Positions 35,384 to 44,407 of a DNA stretch of 64,000 nt are shown here, piece after piece. The translations under genes were made by a program, and so were the position numbers. Position 1 is the stretch's first letter, and each line of letters starts with the position of its first letter. A model generated the notes under the pieces. That model ran no database searches, was not told the DNA's origin, and saw only the letters and a list, made by a program, of their open reading frames with translations. The DNA comes from Planctomycetota bacterium (GTDB taxonomy: Bacteria; Planctomycetota; UBA1135; GCA-002686595), in the NCBI GenBank assembly GCA_014238415.1, contig JABABA010000017.1, positions 1 to 64,000 on the forward strand, in the 5' to 3' direction.

Positions 35384-37083
35384 TTGAAGAATGCCTCCCA
35401 GTTCGTGAACTGGGTCAGGATCTCGGGTTGAGCCACCACGATGCGCGAGGGATGGAAGGTTGTATACCACTCCCAGTTCACGTCCAGCGGGCCAAAGATA
35501 TGCTCCGTACTGCCGGGCAGGTTTGAGCCCAACAGCTCTACATTTTGGTTGCGCGCAACTTGGGCGGGGCGGAAGGCGATCAATTCCGTGGGCGATGCGA
35601 AGCCGGTCACGCAATGGTCCGGTAGTTCGCCAAGGTGGGACTCCAGTTCTCCAGCGAGTTCCGGGGTCAATCCCACCTGCTCTTCGTGACTGTTGATCCA
35701 ATCCGCAAACGCTTCAATGGGTGGGCGGTGGTCTTCAATGCTGCTGGCACTGGCCTCCTGGCGCAGGGCCCCCGGTATGGCCATGGTTGCCAAAAGGCAC
35801 AGGGGCAAGGCTATCGGGTAGCGCGCCCAGCGCCCAAACCAAAGTGCACCTTGCGCCGCGAAAAGAACTCCAAAGGGCAGGAACAACAACATGTTGCGGG
35901 CAAAGAAGACTCGTTGGTTGGAAAACACCAGAGCCAGCAGGCAGGGCACGGCAGCCAACAGGATCATCTCATTGGGTTTACGGCGGGCCCAGACAAACAT
36001 GCCCAAAAAGACCAACAGAGAAAACAGCGCAGCCAGGGGCGCATATGCGGAACCCAGAGTGCGCCCCAGGTAGTGCATGATCAGGCCCATGTGCGACAGT
36101 CCCGGGGCTACTGTGTAGCCGTAAGCGCCGAGGCCGTAGTGCTTGACCTCCCAAAGCACATCGCGCAGGAAGAGTTGGGGTTCTATCAAGCAGCCCGGAG
36201 TGATGGCTATGAAGGTGGCCGTCATTGCCAGGAGCAGGACAGGAATCTCATCCTTGGGTCGCGTATTGCGACGGTTCCAAGCGCTGACCAGAAGTGGCAG
36301 GAGGAGAATTCCGCCCGTGTACTTGGTGCTGATTACCGCGCCCAGGACCATGGCCGCGGGCACCAGACTGCCTCCGTTGCGGCGGGCGCGCAGGAGCAGC
36401 CACAGGAAGAGGGACGCGAACTGCACCAGAATCGGATCCGGCGCGACCCAGCGGGCGTGGTAGGCGAATTCCCAGGTGGTGCCAAGCGCGGTTGCCGCCC
36501 AGAGCCCTCCCAGGGTGTTCATGACTTCGCGGCCCGCCAGAAAGATCCACAACAATGCCAGGCTGGCCAGCCCCAAGAAGATCTTCCTCTGGCGTTGAAC
36601 GAAACGCGGGGAGCCTACCCGGTCCTTGAGATCTTGGGTGGGGATCGTAATTCCTTGGATCTCCTGTCCCACTCTTCGCTCGTGACGAATCTTCATTTCC
36701 CTCCAGGGGATTTCTGACAGTTCCGGAGCGAGAGCGCCCACGGACAGCAGAAATGTCATGGAGGGATAGTTGTACCAGCCCGGTAGCAACCGCCCCTTGT
36801 CCAGGGCGTGCTGCAGATTCTGCTGGTGCAGGGGATCGTCCCAGTATCTGCCGAAGTCCAATCCCCGGTAGCCTGTCCAAGCGAACCAGCCGAGAATCAC
36901 CAGAACCAACCAGCCCCAGTGCTTGTTGAGCCTGGCGGGAGGGCCGATGGGGGCGTCATCGGCCACGCCGTTCGCCTCTTGCTCTGTTCCCTCGATGGCC
37001 GACGCCTGCATGGGGATATCGCTCGACGGGTCCTCATCCTTGAGTGCTTCAGGGGCGGGCTTGTGGGGGTCGGGCAGGTTCAT
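35380..37083 (-). CDS. GT39/ArnT-like integral membrane glycosyltransferase
   Basis: Length 567 residues with a ~45-residue hydrophilic N-terminus and about 10-12 hydrophobic helices between residues 50 and 440, then a periplasmic C-terminal domain (about 445-567). The first periplasmic loop carries 'YWDDPLHQQNLQHA', matching the acidic catalytic region of PMT/ArnT-type enzymes, which take a sugar from a polyprenyl-phosphate carrier and transfer it to a periplasmic acceptor. The gene starts 4 bases after the stop of the GT2 fusion, which could supply the lipid-linked sugar, and its stop overlaps the sulfatase-fold gene by 4 bases. Acceptor and sugar are unknown. Confidence 0.8.
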   Translation of the reverse strand: MNLPDPHKPAPEALKDEDPSSDIPMQASAIEGTEQEANGVADDAPIGPPARLNKHWGWLVLVILGWFAWTGYRGLDFGRYWDDPLHQQNLQHALDKGRLLPGWYNYPSMTFLLSVGALAPELSEIPWREMKIRHERRVGQEIQGITIPTQDLKDRVGSPRFVQRQRKIFLGLASLALLWIFLAGREVMNTLGGLWAATALGTTWEFAYHARWVAPDPILVQFASLFLWLLLRARRNGGSLVPAAMVLGAVISTKYTGGILLLPLLVSAWNRRNTRPKDEIPVLLLAMTATFIAITPGCLIEPQLFLRDVLWEVKHYGLGAYGYTVAPGLSHMGLIMHYLGRTLGSAYAPLAALFSLLVFLGMFVWARRKPNEMILLAAVPCLLALVFSNQRVFFARNMLLFLPFGVLFAAQGALWFGRWARYPIALPLCLLATMAIPGALRQEASASSIEDHRPPIEAFADWINSHEEQVGLTPELAGELESHLGELPDHCVTGFASPTELIAFRPAQVARNQNVELLGSNLPGSTEHIFGPLDVNWEWYTTFHPSRIVVAQPEILTQFTNWEAFFK

Positions 37084-37087
37084 GGGC

Positions 37088-38530
37088 TCAATGCGACTGG
37101 AGACCGAGGCGTTTAGCCAGAATCAGGCGCAGCATACGCAGGGCGGTTTTGGATACGTGCAAAAAGCCGGAAGAGTGTTTGGATTCCCCGCCCACTCGGG
37201 CGTGATAGCTGACCGGGATCTCGATCACCCTTAGGCGCGCGCGCAAGGCCTCGATCATCATCTCCGGACTGAACTCCGGACCTGTGCCTTTGGTCTGTTC
37301 GCGAATCTTGGCCCAGGTGGATTTCCATAGCGCACGGTAGGAGCAGCCCACGTCTGTGAAACGTGGCTCCTGACCCCACCACAGAACCTCGATCAGTTTG
37401 CCCACCACGATATTCCCCAAGCGGAGCAGGCCGCCCATGTTGGAGCCCTGTTCAATCATCTCGCGGGTGGTGCGCGTGCCCATCACCATGTCCGCGTCTT
37501 TCAGGAACTCCAGAAACTTGCCTATGTCCTTGGAGCGGAAGGAGTGGTCCGCTTCGGTGATGATCAGGATGTCACCTCTGGCGTTGTCCAGTCCCCACTG
37601 GATCGTGTCCCCATAACCGCTGAGAGAAACCGTTTCCACCCGCGCCCCGGCTTCCCGTGCCAGCTCCGCGGTGCGATCGCCGGAGGAGTTGTCAACCACC
37701 AGCACCTCGTCCACATGGCCTACAAAATCACGCACCACGTGGGCGATGGACTCTTCTTCGTTGTAGGCCGGGATCACCAAGCTGGTGGTAAAGTCATCGA
37801 ACTGCCTGGTGCGGGCCAGATGATTGGCGGTGTGGTGGTCTTCGAGGCAGTTGACATTCAGATAGTCCCCGCTGACTTCAAAGGGTCTTACGATGAGTCC
37901 GTCCTGAGCTGCCGCGCGAATCACATCGGTCAATTCCACTCGGCCGCTGCGTTGACTGGGAGCCGTGGCTCTGATGCGCTCAAAGATGCTCGGCTGAAAG
38001 GCATAGGTCCCGCATCCGAGCATATCGCCGGTGGGGTGTTCCGGTTTCTCTTCCAGGTCGACGATGCGGTCATCGGTGATGGTCAGGCAATAATTTTTTT
38101 GGATGCGATGGGGATCCGAGGTGCGATGCACCGCGCACCAGGCAAACCAGTCCTGGTCCTCAGGTTGCAACTGTGAGTGGTTCGAGTCCAGATAGACCTC
38201 GTCCCCCAGAATAGTGACAAAGGGCTGGTCCAGATGGGGTTCCGCCAAGAGCATGCCCCGGGCCAGGCCAATCTTGGGATCGGGGCAACGCACATAGGTG
38301 ATTTGGACTCCAAGTCTGTCGCCATCTCCCAAGTACTCCTCGATCATCTCAGCCATGTGGCCCGTGATGATCACGATCTTCTTGATCCCATAGGCATCCC
38401 TCAGAATCTCCACATTGCGTTCAATAATCGGGCGGCCGGCAATCTCCAGCATTACCTTTGGCATCCATGTGGTGGCGGGGTAGGCGCGCACTCCTTCGCC
38501 AGCGGCGGGTATCAGTCCGAGTTCAAACAT
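37088..38530 (-). CDS. Fusion of sugar nucleotidyltransferase and GT2 (dolichyl-phosphate-sugar synthase-like) glycosyltransferase
   Basis: Length 480 residues from the ATG at 38530, which puts 'MFELGLIPAAGEGVRAYP' at the N-terminus. Residues ~1-240 are a nucleotidyltransferase: 'IPAAGEGVRAYPATTWMPKV', 'GRPIIERNVEIL', and 'TILGDEVYLDSNHS', i.e. a glucose-1-phosphate thymidylyl/uridylyl-transferase fold. Residues ~245-480 are a GT-A GT2 enzyme: 'TSLVIPAYNEEESIAHVV', 'VLVVDNSSGDRTAELAREAG', 'GDILIITEADHSF', and 'IPVSYHARVGGESKHS'. Activation of a sugar and its transfer, perhaps to polyprenyl phosphate, could thus be done by one chain. First gene of an operon with GT39 and the sulfatase-fold protein. 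Divergent from the epimerase. Confidence 0.88.
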   Translation of the reverse strand: MFELGLIPAAGEGVRAYPATTWMPKVMLEIAGRPIIERNVEILRDAYGIKKIVIITGHMAEMIEEYLGDGDRLGVQITYVRCPDPKIGLARGMLLAEPHLDQPFVTILGDEVYLDSNHSQLQPEDQDWFAWCAVHRTSDPHRIQKNYCLTITDDRIVDLEEKPEHPTGDMLGCGTYAFQPSIFERIRATAPSQRSGRVELTDVIRAAAQDGLIVRPFEVSGDYLNVNCLEDHHTANHLARTRQFDDFTTSLVIPAYNEEESIAHVVRDFVGHVDEVLVVDNSSGDRTAELAREAGARVETVSLSGYGDTIQWGLDNARGDILIITEADHSFRSKDIGKFLEFLKDADMVMGTRTTREMIEQGSNMGGLLRLGNIVVGKLIEVLWWGQEPRFTDVGCSYRALWKSTWAKIREQTKGTGPEFSPEMMIEALRARLRVIEIPVSYHARVGGESKHSSGFLHVSKTALRMLRLILAKRLGLQSH

Positions 38531-38672
38531 CTCTTGCGGGTGGATTCTGGGGCTAGTGTAGGGAGTTGTGGCCTTTGGTTGAACGGGGCAGGGGGGCGGG
38601 CTGCGAATCCTGGTACATCGAGCCAGGTCTGCCTTCTCTCTCTGCGCCCCCGAGGGGCCATTCAAGGCTAGA

Positions 38673-39137
38673 ATGCTCGGCCATCCAGACCTGGAAAGTC
38701 CCTTGGAAATCCCCCAGTCCCTCAAAGGCGTGGTTTGCGCCCTGCACCATCTGGCAATCGTTGTCCCAGATCTGGCAGTTGCGCGGGGCTTGTACGAGGG
38801 AGTCTTGGGGCTGGCTGCGGGGGAGGCGGAGCTCGTGGCCGATCAGAAAGTCAGGGTGCTGGTGCTGATGGCGGGCGAGCAGCGCATCGAGTTGGTCGAG
38901 CCTACAGCGCCCGATTCGCCCGTGGCACGGTTTCTGGAGCGCAGGGGGGGCGGTTTGCACCATTTGGCCTGGCGCGTGAACGATCTGGAGCAGGCCCTTG
39001 CGATCTTGAAAGGGCGCGGAGTGCGTTTGATAGACGAGCAGCCACGGAGCGGTGCCCACGAGACCAGGATCGCCTTCTTGCATCCGGCGGCCACAGGCGG
39101 AGTGCTGATGGAACTCGTTGAGGATTCTTCCGCCTGA
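38673..39137 (+). CDS. mce: Methylmalonyl-CoA epimerase
   Basis: Interconverts (S)- and (R)-methylmalonyl-CoA, linking propionyl-CoA carboxylase to the mutase. The 154-residue protein is a vicinal-oxygen-chelate fold with two beta-alpha-beta3 modules: 'CALHHLAIVVPDLAVARGLYEGVLGL' region (first metal His), 'IELVEPTAPDSPVARFLE', 'GGGLHHLAWRVNDLEQALA' (second His), 'LIDEQPRSGAH' and 'ILMELVE'-type 'GVLMELVED' (Glu ligand). The ~17 residues before the first strand are not conserved, so the start may be a little downstream. pccB follows 61 bases later. Confidence 0.93.
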   Translation: MLGHPDLESPLEIPQSLKGVVCALHHLAIVVPDLAVARGLYEGVLGLAAGEAELVADQKVRVLVLMAGEQRIELVEPTAPDSPVARFLERRGGGLHHLAWRVNDLEQALAILKGRGVRLIDEQPRSGAHETRIAFLHPAATGGVLMELVEDSSA

Positions 39138-39198
39138 TCCGAGCCAGGGCCTTTTTGCATAATCTCATTATTCATTCCAGAAACCACTTCTGATCCCC

Positions 39199-40749
39199 AT
39201 GTCCAGCGAAACCAAGACCGAGCGTCTCTTGCGGATGCGAGCCGAAGCCCAAGCGGGTGGTGGCCAAAAACGCATCGACATACAGCACAAGAAAGGCAAA
39301 CTCACCGCCCGTGAGCGCATTGACTTCTTGGTGGATGAGGGGTCATTTGTGGAACTCGATCGGTATGTGACCCACCGTTGCACGGATTTTGGCATGGGGG
39401 AGCAGAAGATCTTGGGTGATGGCGTCGTTACTGGTCACGCTTTGATCGATGCTCGGCCGGTGTACTTGTTCTCCCAGGACTTCACCGTGTTTGGGGGCAG
39501 CCTCTCCGAAACCCACGCTGAGAAGATCTGCAAGGTGATGGACCTGGCGGTCAAGGCGGGAGTACCAGTGATTGGGCTCAAAGACTCGGGCGGCGCGCGC
39601 ATTCAAGAGGGAGTTTCCAGCATGGGCGGCTATGCGGAGATTTTTTGGCGCAACACACAGGCTTCGGGGGTCGTGCCCCAGATCTCGGCCATCATGGGGC
39701 CCTGCGCCGGAGGAGCGGTTTATAGTCCTGCCCTGACGGATTTTGTGTTCATGGTGGAAGGCACCTCCTACATGCACATCACCGGACCCGATGTGGTCAA
39801 GACCGTGACTCACGAGATTGTTACTTCGGAAGAACTCGGCGGAGCCGCGGTTCACGCGGAGAAGTCCGGGGTCTCGCATTTCACTTCTGCCGATGACAAG
39901 AGCTGTTTGAATTCGATCCGGCGATTGCTTTCCTATCTGCCGCTGAACAACGCGGAGGGCCCACCCGCGGTCGAGTGTGATGATCCAGTTGATCGGTGCG
40001 ATGTGGAGTTGGACACCCTGGTGCCCGACGATCCGCAAAAACCCTATGACATGCACGGGGTGATCGAGCGCGTGGTGGATTCCGGATCCTTCATGGAAGT
40101 GCACACCAACTATGCCCGCAACATCTTGGTGGGCTATGCCCGCTTGGGTGGTCGAGCGGTGGGTATCGTGGCCAATCAACCCGCTGTGCTTGCGGGATGT
40201 CTTGACATCGAGTCCAGTGAGAAGGGCGCGCGCTTCATTCGGTTTTGTGATGCCTTCAATATTCCGATCGTGACCTTTGAAGATGTGCCGGGGTTCTTGC
40301 CGGGCACCTCTCAGGAATACGCGGGTATCATTCGTCATGGAGCCAAGCTGCTCTACGCCTACTGCGAGGCCACGGTCCCCAAGCTGACTGTGATCACCCG
40401 TAAAGCCTATGGAGGCGCCTACGATGTGATGGGTTCAAAGCATGTGCGCGCGGACATGAACGTGGCCTGGCCGGGATCGATGATCGCCGTAATGGGGGCC
40501 GCAGGGGCCGCCAACATCATTCATCGCCGAGAGATCGGTTCTGCGGACGATCCCGAATCTGTGTTGAAGCAGAAAGCCGACGAGTACGAAGAGACCTTCA
40601 ACAATCCCTACCGTGCCGCCGCTCGCGGCTTCATCGATGATGTGATCGAGGCGCGCATGACCCGACCCTACCTGATTCGCGCCTTGGGTGTCCTGGCCAG
40701 CAAGCACGAGGCTGGCCCCACTCGCAAGCACGGGAACATTCCGCTCTGA
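39199..40749 (+). CDS. pccB: Propionyl-CoA carboxylase beta (carboxyltransferase) subunit
   Basis: Transfers the carboxyl group from carboxybiotin to propionyl-CoA. The 516-residue protein has the crotonase-like two-domain fold with '[17 protein letters not shown]', '[17 protein letters not shown]', '[14 protein letters not shown]', '[18 protein letters not shown]', '[20 protein letters not shown]' and '[16 protein letters not shown]'. Asp409 in the last motif is the position that sets acyl-CoA choice in actinobacterial carboxylases (Asp in PccB, hydrophobic in acetyl-CoA types), so propionyl-CoA is the likely substrate. It forms a cluster with mce, the biotin carboxylase and the biotin carrier. 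Confidence 0.95.
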   Translation: MSSETKTERLLRMRAEAQAGGGQKRIDIQHKKGKLTARERIDFLVDEGSFVELDRYVTHRCTDFGMGEQKILGDGVVTGHALIDARPVYLFSQDFTVFGGSLSETHAEKICKVMDLAVKAGVPVIGLKDSGGARIQEGVSSMGGYAEIFWRNTQASGVVPQISAIMGPCAGGAVYSPALTDFVFMVEGTSYMHITGPDVVKTVTHEIVTSEELGGAAVHAEKSGVSHFTSADDKSCLNSIRRLLSYLPLNNAEGPPAVECDDPVDRCDVELDTLVPDDPQKPYDMHGVIERVVDSGSFMEVHTNYARNILVGYARLGGRAVGIVANQPAVLAGCLDIESSEKGARFIRFCDAFNIPIVTFEDVPGFLPGTSQEYAGIIRHGAKLLYAYCEATVPKLTVITRKAYGGAYDVMGSKHVRADMNVAWPGSMIAVMGAAGAANIIHRREIGSADDPESVLKQKADEYEETFNNPYRAAARGFIDDVIEARMTRPYLIRALGVLASKHEAGPTRKHGNIPL

Positions 40750-40768
40750 TTGCGGAAGAATCTCAGCC

Positions 40769-42295
40769 ATGTTCCAACGCATTCTGATTGCCAACCGGGG
40801 CGAAATCGCTCTGCGTGTGATTCGTACTGCCCGCGAGATGGGCATCGAGTGCGTGGCGGTCTATTCTCCAGACGACCAGAAGGCTTTGCATGTGCGCATG
40901 GCTCACCATGCAGTGGCCCTGCCGGGAACCATTCCATCGGAGACTTACCTCTGCGCCGAAGCAATCCTGGAGGCTGCGCGGGTCAGCGGCGCCGAGGCGA
41001 TTCACCCTGGCTACGGGTTTTTGTCCGAGAACGCAGACTTTGCTAGGGCCGTGGTTGCCGCAGGACTGACCTGGATCGGTCCACCTCCGGAGGCTATTGC
41101 CGTGATGGGGGACAAGATCGAGAGCCGCCGGGCCATGACTGCTGCTGGAGTCGCTTGTGTGCCCGGCATGACCGATCCCATTGCGGACCCCGTCCAAGCC
41201 TTGAGTGTTGTGGCGGAAATTGGCTTTCCCGTGGCAATCAAGGCCGCCGCAGGCGGTGGCGGCAAGGGCATCCGTATTGTGCGCGAGGAGGGGGAAGTGG
41301 AATCTGCTTTCAGGGCCGCTTCCGGTGAGGCCCTTTCGGCCTTTGGGGACGATCGTCTCTATCTTGAGCGCTACCTGGATCAGCCACGCCATATCGAGAT
41401 CCAAGTGCTTTTTGACCAGCAGGGAAACGGTGTGCACCTGTTCGAGCGTGAGTGTTCGATTCAGCGGCGCCATCAGAAACTGGTGGAAGAAACACCCAGC
41501 ACTGTGATCGACGCGGCTACCCGCGAAGCCATGGGCACCGCTGCCCTTCAGGCCGCAGCCCATGTGCAGTATCAGGGCGCGGGCACTGTTGAGTTCCTTT
41601 GGGCCCAGGGAGAGTTCTACTTCCTCGAAATGAACACTCGCCTGCAGGTGGAGCACCCGATCACCGAAATGATCACCGGTGTGGACCTGGTTCGCCAGCA
41701 GCTGTTGGTGGCAGCAGGAGAGACCCTGGAATTCGCTCAATCCGACCTGGCAGCCAAGGGCCACGCGATCGAAGTGCGTATCAACGCCGAAGATCCCAGC
41801 AAGAACTTTCAACCCAGCACTGGCGTGTTGCAGAACTTGCGCGCTCCGGGCGGTCCCTGGGTGCGGCTCGACACCGGGATGTACCGGGGCATGGAAGTGG
41901 GCCCAGCCTACGATCCGATGTTGGGCAAGCTGGTGGTTTGGGGACAGAATCGTGCCCAAGCGATCGAGCGCATGATCCGTGCCATTCAAGAGATGAATGT
42001 GGGCGGGGTCAGCACCTCGTTGCCCGCGGCCTTGTTGGTGCTGGAGCATGAGCGCTTCCGATCCGGGGATTATGACACACACTTCCTGGAAAGCCTGACC
42101 ATCGAGCCTCCTGCCAGGTGGCTGGAGCTGGCTGCAGCGGCAGCGGCGATTCACCGCCATGATCTAGCTCGTCGGCGGGCCCTGGCAGCGCCTGCCGCCG
42201 ACCGTGCGGGTTGGATTGCACGAGGACGTCGACAGGATAGGGATCGTTGCAACCGGGCCGGCCGCCCTGACCACTCTCAGCGAGGCAGTGCATGA
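40769..42295 (+). CDS. Biotin carboxylase subunit of the acyl-CoA carboxylase
   Basis: ATP-dependent carboxylation of biotin on the carrier protein encoded next. The 508-residue protein from the ATG at 40769 has 'MFQRILIANRGEIALRVIRT', 'IHPGYGFLSENADFA', 'AAAGGGGKGIRIV' (ATP grasp), 'HIEIQVLFDQQGNGVHLFER', 'ECSIQRRHQKLVEETPS', 'FYFLEMNTRLQVEHPITE' and 'HAIEVRINAEDPSKNFQPS'. The C-terminal ~60 residues are Ala/Arg-rich and end in an unusual 'RGRRQDRDRCNRAGRPD' tail read as far as the overlap with the carrier gene. In human-type PccA the biotin domain is fused here; in this case it is a separate overlapping gene. Confidence 0.95.
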   Translation: MFQRILIANRGEIALRVIRTAREMGIECVAVYSPDDQKALHVRMAHHAVALPGTIPSETYLCAEAILEAARVSGAEAIHPGYGFLSENADFARAVVAAGLTWIGPPPEAIAVMGDKIESRRAMTAAGVACVPGMTDPIADPVQALSVVAEIGFPVAIKAAAGGGGKGIRIVREEGEVESAFRAASGEALSAFGDDRLYLERYLDQPRHIEIQVLFDQQGNGVHLFERECSIQRRHQKLVEETPSTVIDAATREAMGTAALQAAAHVQYQGAGTVEFLWAQGEFYFLEMNTRLQVEHPITEMITGVDLVRQQLLVAAGETLEFAQSDLAAKGHAIEVRINAEDPSKNFQPSTGVLQNLRAPGGPWVRLDTGMYRGMEVGPAYDPMLGKLVVWGQNRAQAIERMIRAIQEMNVGGVSTSLPAALLVLEHERFRSGDYDTHFLESLTIEPPARWLELAAAAAAIHRHDLARRRALAAPAADRAGWIARGRRQDRDRCNRAGRPDHSQRGSA

Positions 42296-42792
42296 AGTAC
42301 TTTGTCGTTTGCGGAGACCACGAGGTCCAGGTGGAGGTCGAAGAGCATCTGGGTCAGCGTTTGGTGCGCGTCAACGGCGAGCACTTTGAACTCTCCTATT
42401 CCGAGATCGACTCGTTGGGGCAGGTTGCGGTGCAAAAGGACGGGGAGACCTACGCCCTTTCCATGGAAGGCGATACCGAGCAAGTGCGCGTGACCCTGGC
42501 GGGTCATGTCTATTCCCTGACTCTGGAAGATGAGCGCGAGCGCGCCGCCCATGAGGCGGTAAGAGCTGCAGACCGGGGGCGCGGTCCCTTGCGGGCGGTC
42601 ATGCCTGGTTTTGTAGCGGAGCTGCTGGTGACCGCCGGTGAAACCGTGGAAGCGGGGGCGCCCCTCTTGGTTCTGGAAGCCATGAAGATGCAAAATGAAA
42701 TCAGTGCCCCGGCCTCGGGAGTGGTACAGAGCATCGCCGTGGCCCCTGGACAGGCGGTCAAGACGGGAGATGTATTCCTGACCTTGGAGTAG
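42292..42792 (+). CDS. Biotin carboxyl carrier protein of the acyl-CoA carboxylase
   Basis: Carries biotin between the carboxylase and carboxyltransferase. The 166-residue protein has a ~95-residue N-terminal beta-rich part resembling the BT-like linker domain of PccA, then a biotinyl/lipoyl domain (about 98-166) with 'LRAVMPGFVAELLVTAGETV' and 'LLVLEAMKMQNEISAP'; Lys132 in EAMKM is the biotinylation site. The start overlaps the biotin carboxylase stop by 4 bases (ATGA), so the two are co-translated, as expected for subunits needed in equal amounts. Confidence 0.94.
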   Translation: MKYFVVCGDHEVQVEVEEHLGQRLVRVNGEHFELSYSEIDSLGQVAVQKDGETYALSMEGDTEQVRVTLAGHVYSLTLEDERERAAHEAVRAADRGRGPLRAVMPGFVAELLVTAGETVEAGAPLLVLEAMKMQNEISAPASGVVQSIAVAPGQAVKTGDVFLTLE

Positions 42793-42828
42793 CTCGCTGA
42801 ATCGGCTGTGAGCGGGTATCCTTGTGTC

Positions 42829-44367
42829 ATGGGACTCAAGCTGTCACGCACTTTCATTCTGGGACTGTTCGGTCTTCTTGGCCTGAACTCCCCCGCCCTG
42901 GCAACTTGGAGCATTGTCGTGCTCAATCATGTGACAGGTGAGGTCTGTGTGGCCACCGCAACCTGCATTCCCAATATCAACATCAGGAAGTACGTGCCGG
43001 TGATTCGCGTGGGCAAGGGCGCGGGCGCGGCCCAGAGCATGGTCGACTCCAGCGCCCACAACCGCAATATCATGTGGTCGGCCTTTGGTCTTGATGCACC
43101 TCCCGATCGCATTCTTGAGAGATTGACCAGCGTAGGCAGCAGTCCCGAGGACAGGCAGTATGGCATTGTGAGCTTCAGCGGAGACGCGCGCACCTTCAGT
43201 GGGTACTTCAATGGTGCCCACGCCGTTGGCGTCACCGGTCAGGTAGGAGAGCTTTCCTATGCGATCCAGGGCAATGTGCTGGTGGGGGCCTTGCCAGTGC
43301 TGGAGGCAGAACTCGCTCTATTGAATTCGCCGGGGGATCTTTCCCAGCGGGTGATGGCCGCCATGCAGGCCGCGCGCTACGCGGGGGGCGATGGCCGTTG
43401 TTCCTGCAGCCCTACACAACCCACAAGTTGCGGTGCACCACCTCCCTCCTTTGTCCATAGTGCTCACGCTGCGACCATCGTGATTGCGCGCATGGGAGAC
43501 ATCGACGGGGTCTGCAATGTCAGCTTGGGCTGCGCCAACGGGACCTACTATCTGCGCCGGAATTTTTCTGGTGACGTGTCCGATGTGGATGCGGTGGAGG
43601 GCCTGCAAGCCAACTATGACATCTGGCGATCTGTGAACGCAGGCCGTCCCGATGGGATCACTTCTGTAGTTCAGGTGCCCGACCAGGAACTGCCTGCGGA
43701 CGGGCAGTCTGTGACTCATGTGGTGGTGCAGTTGGTGGATCTGGAGGGAGTGCCCTTGACTGCGGGAGGTGCTACCGTGACCGTCGAGACGCGCCATGGG
43801 GGTCCTGACCCGGCTCTGGCCAGCGCGGTCAGCGACCATGGCAACGGTAGTTATTCTTTCGATTTGACTGCCACCACGATCTCAGGTGAAGGGGAATGGG
43901 GCGTGCGCGTGGACGATGGCATCAAGCCGGTGCTGCTCTGGCCCCCGGTCACTTTGAACACTGTGGCCACGCCGGACCTGCATTGTTCCCGTAGCACAAT
44001 CAGCGCGTCCCAGGGAGGCACAGCGACCCTGCGCGTCCAGCGTCCTCTGGTAGATGCAAACCGCGTCTATCAGATTCTTGGCAGCACGGCGGGCACTCAG
44101 CCCGGCACCATGGTCGGAGGCGTCTTGGTGCCCCTCAACAGTGATCGGCTGTTTGGCTTGACGCTGGCGGGAGGCCTCTTGCCCCCGGTCTTCCAAGGTT
44201 TTGAAGGCAATCTGGATGGGGCTGCACGCAGTCTGGGGCGCTTTGCCATGGATTCGAGTTGGGCCTGGGCCTTTGTTGGCCAGAGCTTTGATTTCTGTGT
44301 GTTGCTTGCGGACATGGGCCAGGGGGGCGAGGTACTGGGCCCGGTGGGATTCTCCGTCGAGCCTTGA
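42829..44367 (+). CDS. Secreted DUF1028 protein with C-terminal planctomycete-type beta domain
   Basis: Length 512 residues from the ATG at 42829, which starts a clean signal peptide ending 'LNSPALA'; a GTG at 42808 would add 7 residues. The DUF1028 domain follows at once: 'TWSIVVLNHVTGEVCVATAT' (residues 26-45), 'GKGAGAAQSM', 'GVTGQVGELSYAIQGNVLVG'. Cleavage after ALA would leave Thr26 as the N-terminus, the position usually Thr2 after Met removal in cytoplasmic members. Pfam, as I recall, groups DUF1028 with N-terminal-nucleophile folds. Residues ~285-390 include an Ig-like beta domain, and ~395-512 a domain with 'YQILGSTAGTQPGT' and 'FDFCVLLAD' that I know from planctomycete exoproteins. 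Confidence 0.82.
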   Translation: MGLKLSRTFILGLFGLLGLNSPALATWSIVVLNHVTGEVCVATATCIPNINIRKYVPVIRVGKGAGAAQSMVDSSAHNRNIMWSAFGLDAPPDRILERLTSVGSSPEDRQYGIVSFSGDARTFSGYFNGAHAVGVTGQVGELSYAIQGNVLVGALPVLEAELALLNSPGDLSQRVMAAMQAARYAGGDGRCSCSPTQPTSCGAPPPSFVHSAHAATIVIARMGDIDGVCNVSLGCANGTYYLRRNFSGDVSDVDAVEGLQANYDIWRSVNAGRPDGITSVVQVPDQELPADGQSVTHVVVQLVDLEGVPLTAGGATVTVETRHGGPDPALASAVSDHGNGSYSFDLTATTISGEGEWGVRVDDGIKPVLLWPPVTLNTVATPDLHCSRSTISASQGGTATLRVQRPLVDANRVYQILGSTAGTQPGTMVGGVLVPLNSDRLFGLTLAGGLLPPVFQGFEGNLDGAARSLGRFAMDSSWAWAFVGQSFDFCVLLADMGQGGEVLGPVGFSVEP

Positions 44368-44407
44368 TGTAAACAGGGTGCCCGTTGCGCTTGGCTTGAG
44401 GGCTATG

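Noticed and set aside
35635-36717. A 360-codon plus-strand open frame
   Set aside because: Antisense to the GT39 membrane protein; the translation is Gln/Gly-rich with no motif, while the minus strand gives a coherent membrane protein.
38177-38186. GGTTCGAGTCC-like string resembling a tRNA T-arm
   Set aside because: It lies inside the nucleotidyltransferase coding region and no acceptor stem or anticodon arm can be built around it.
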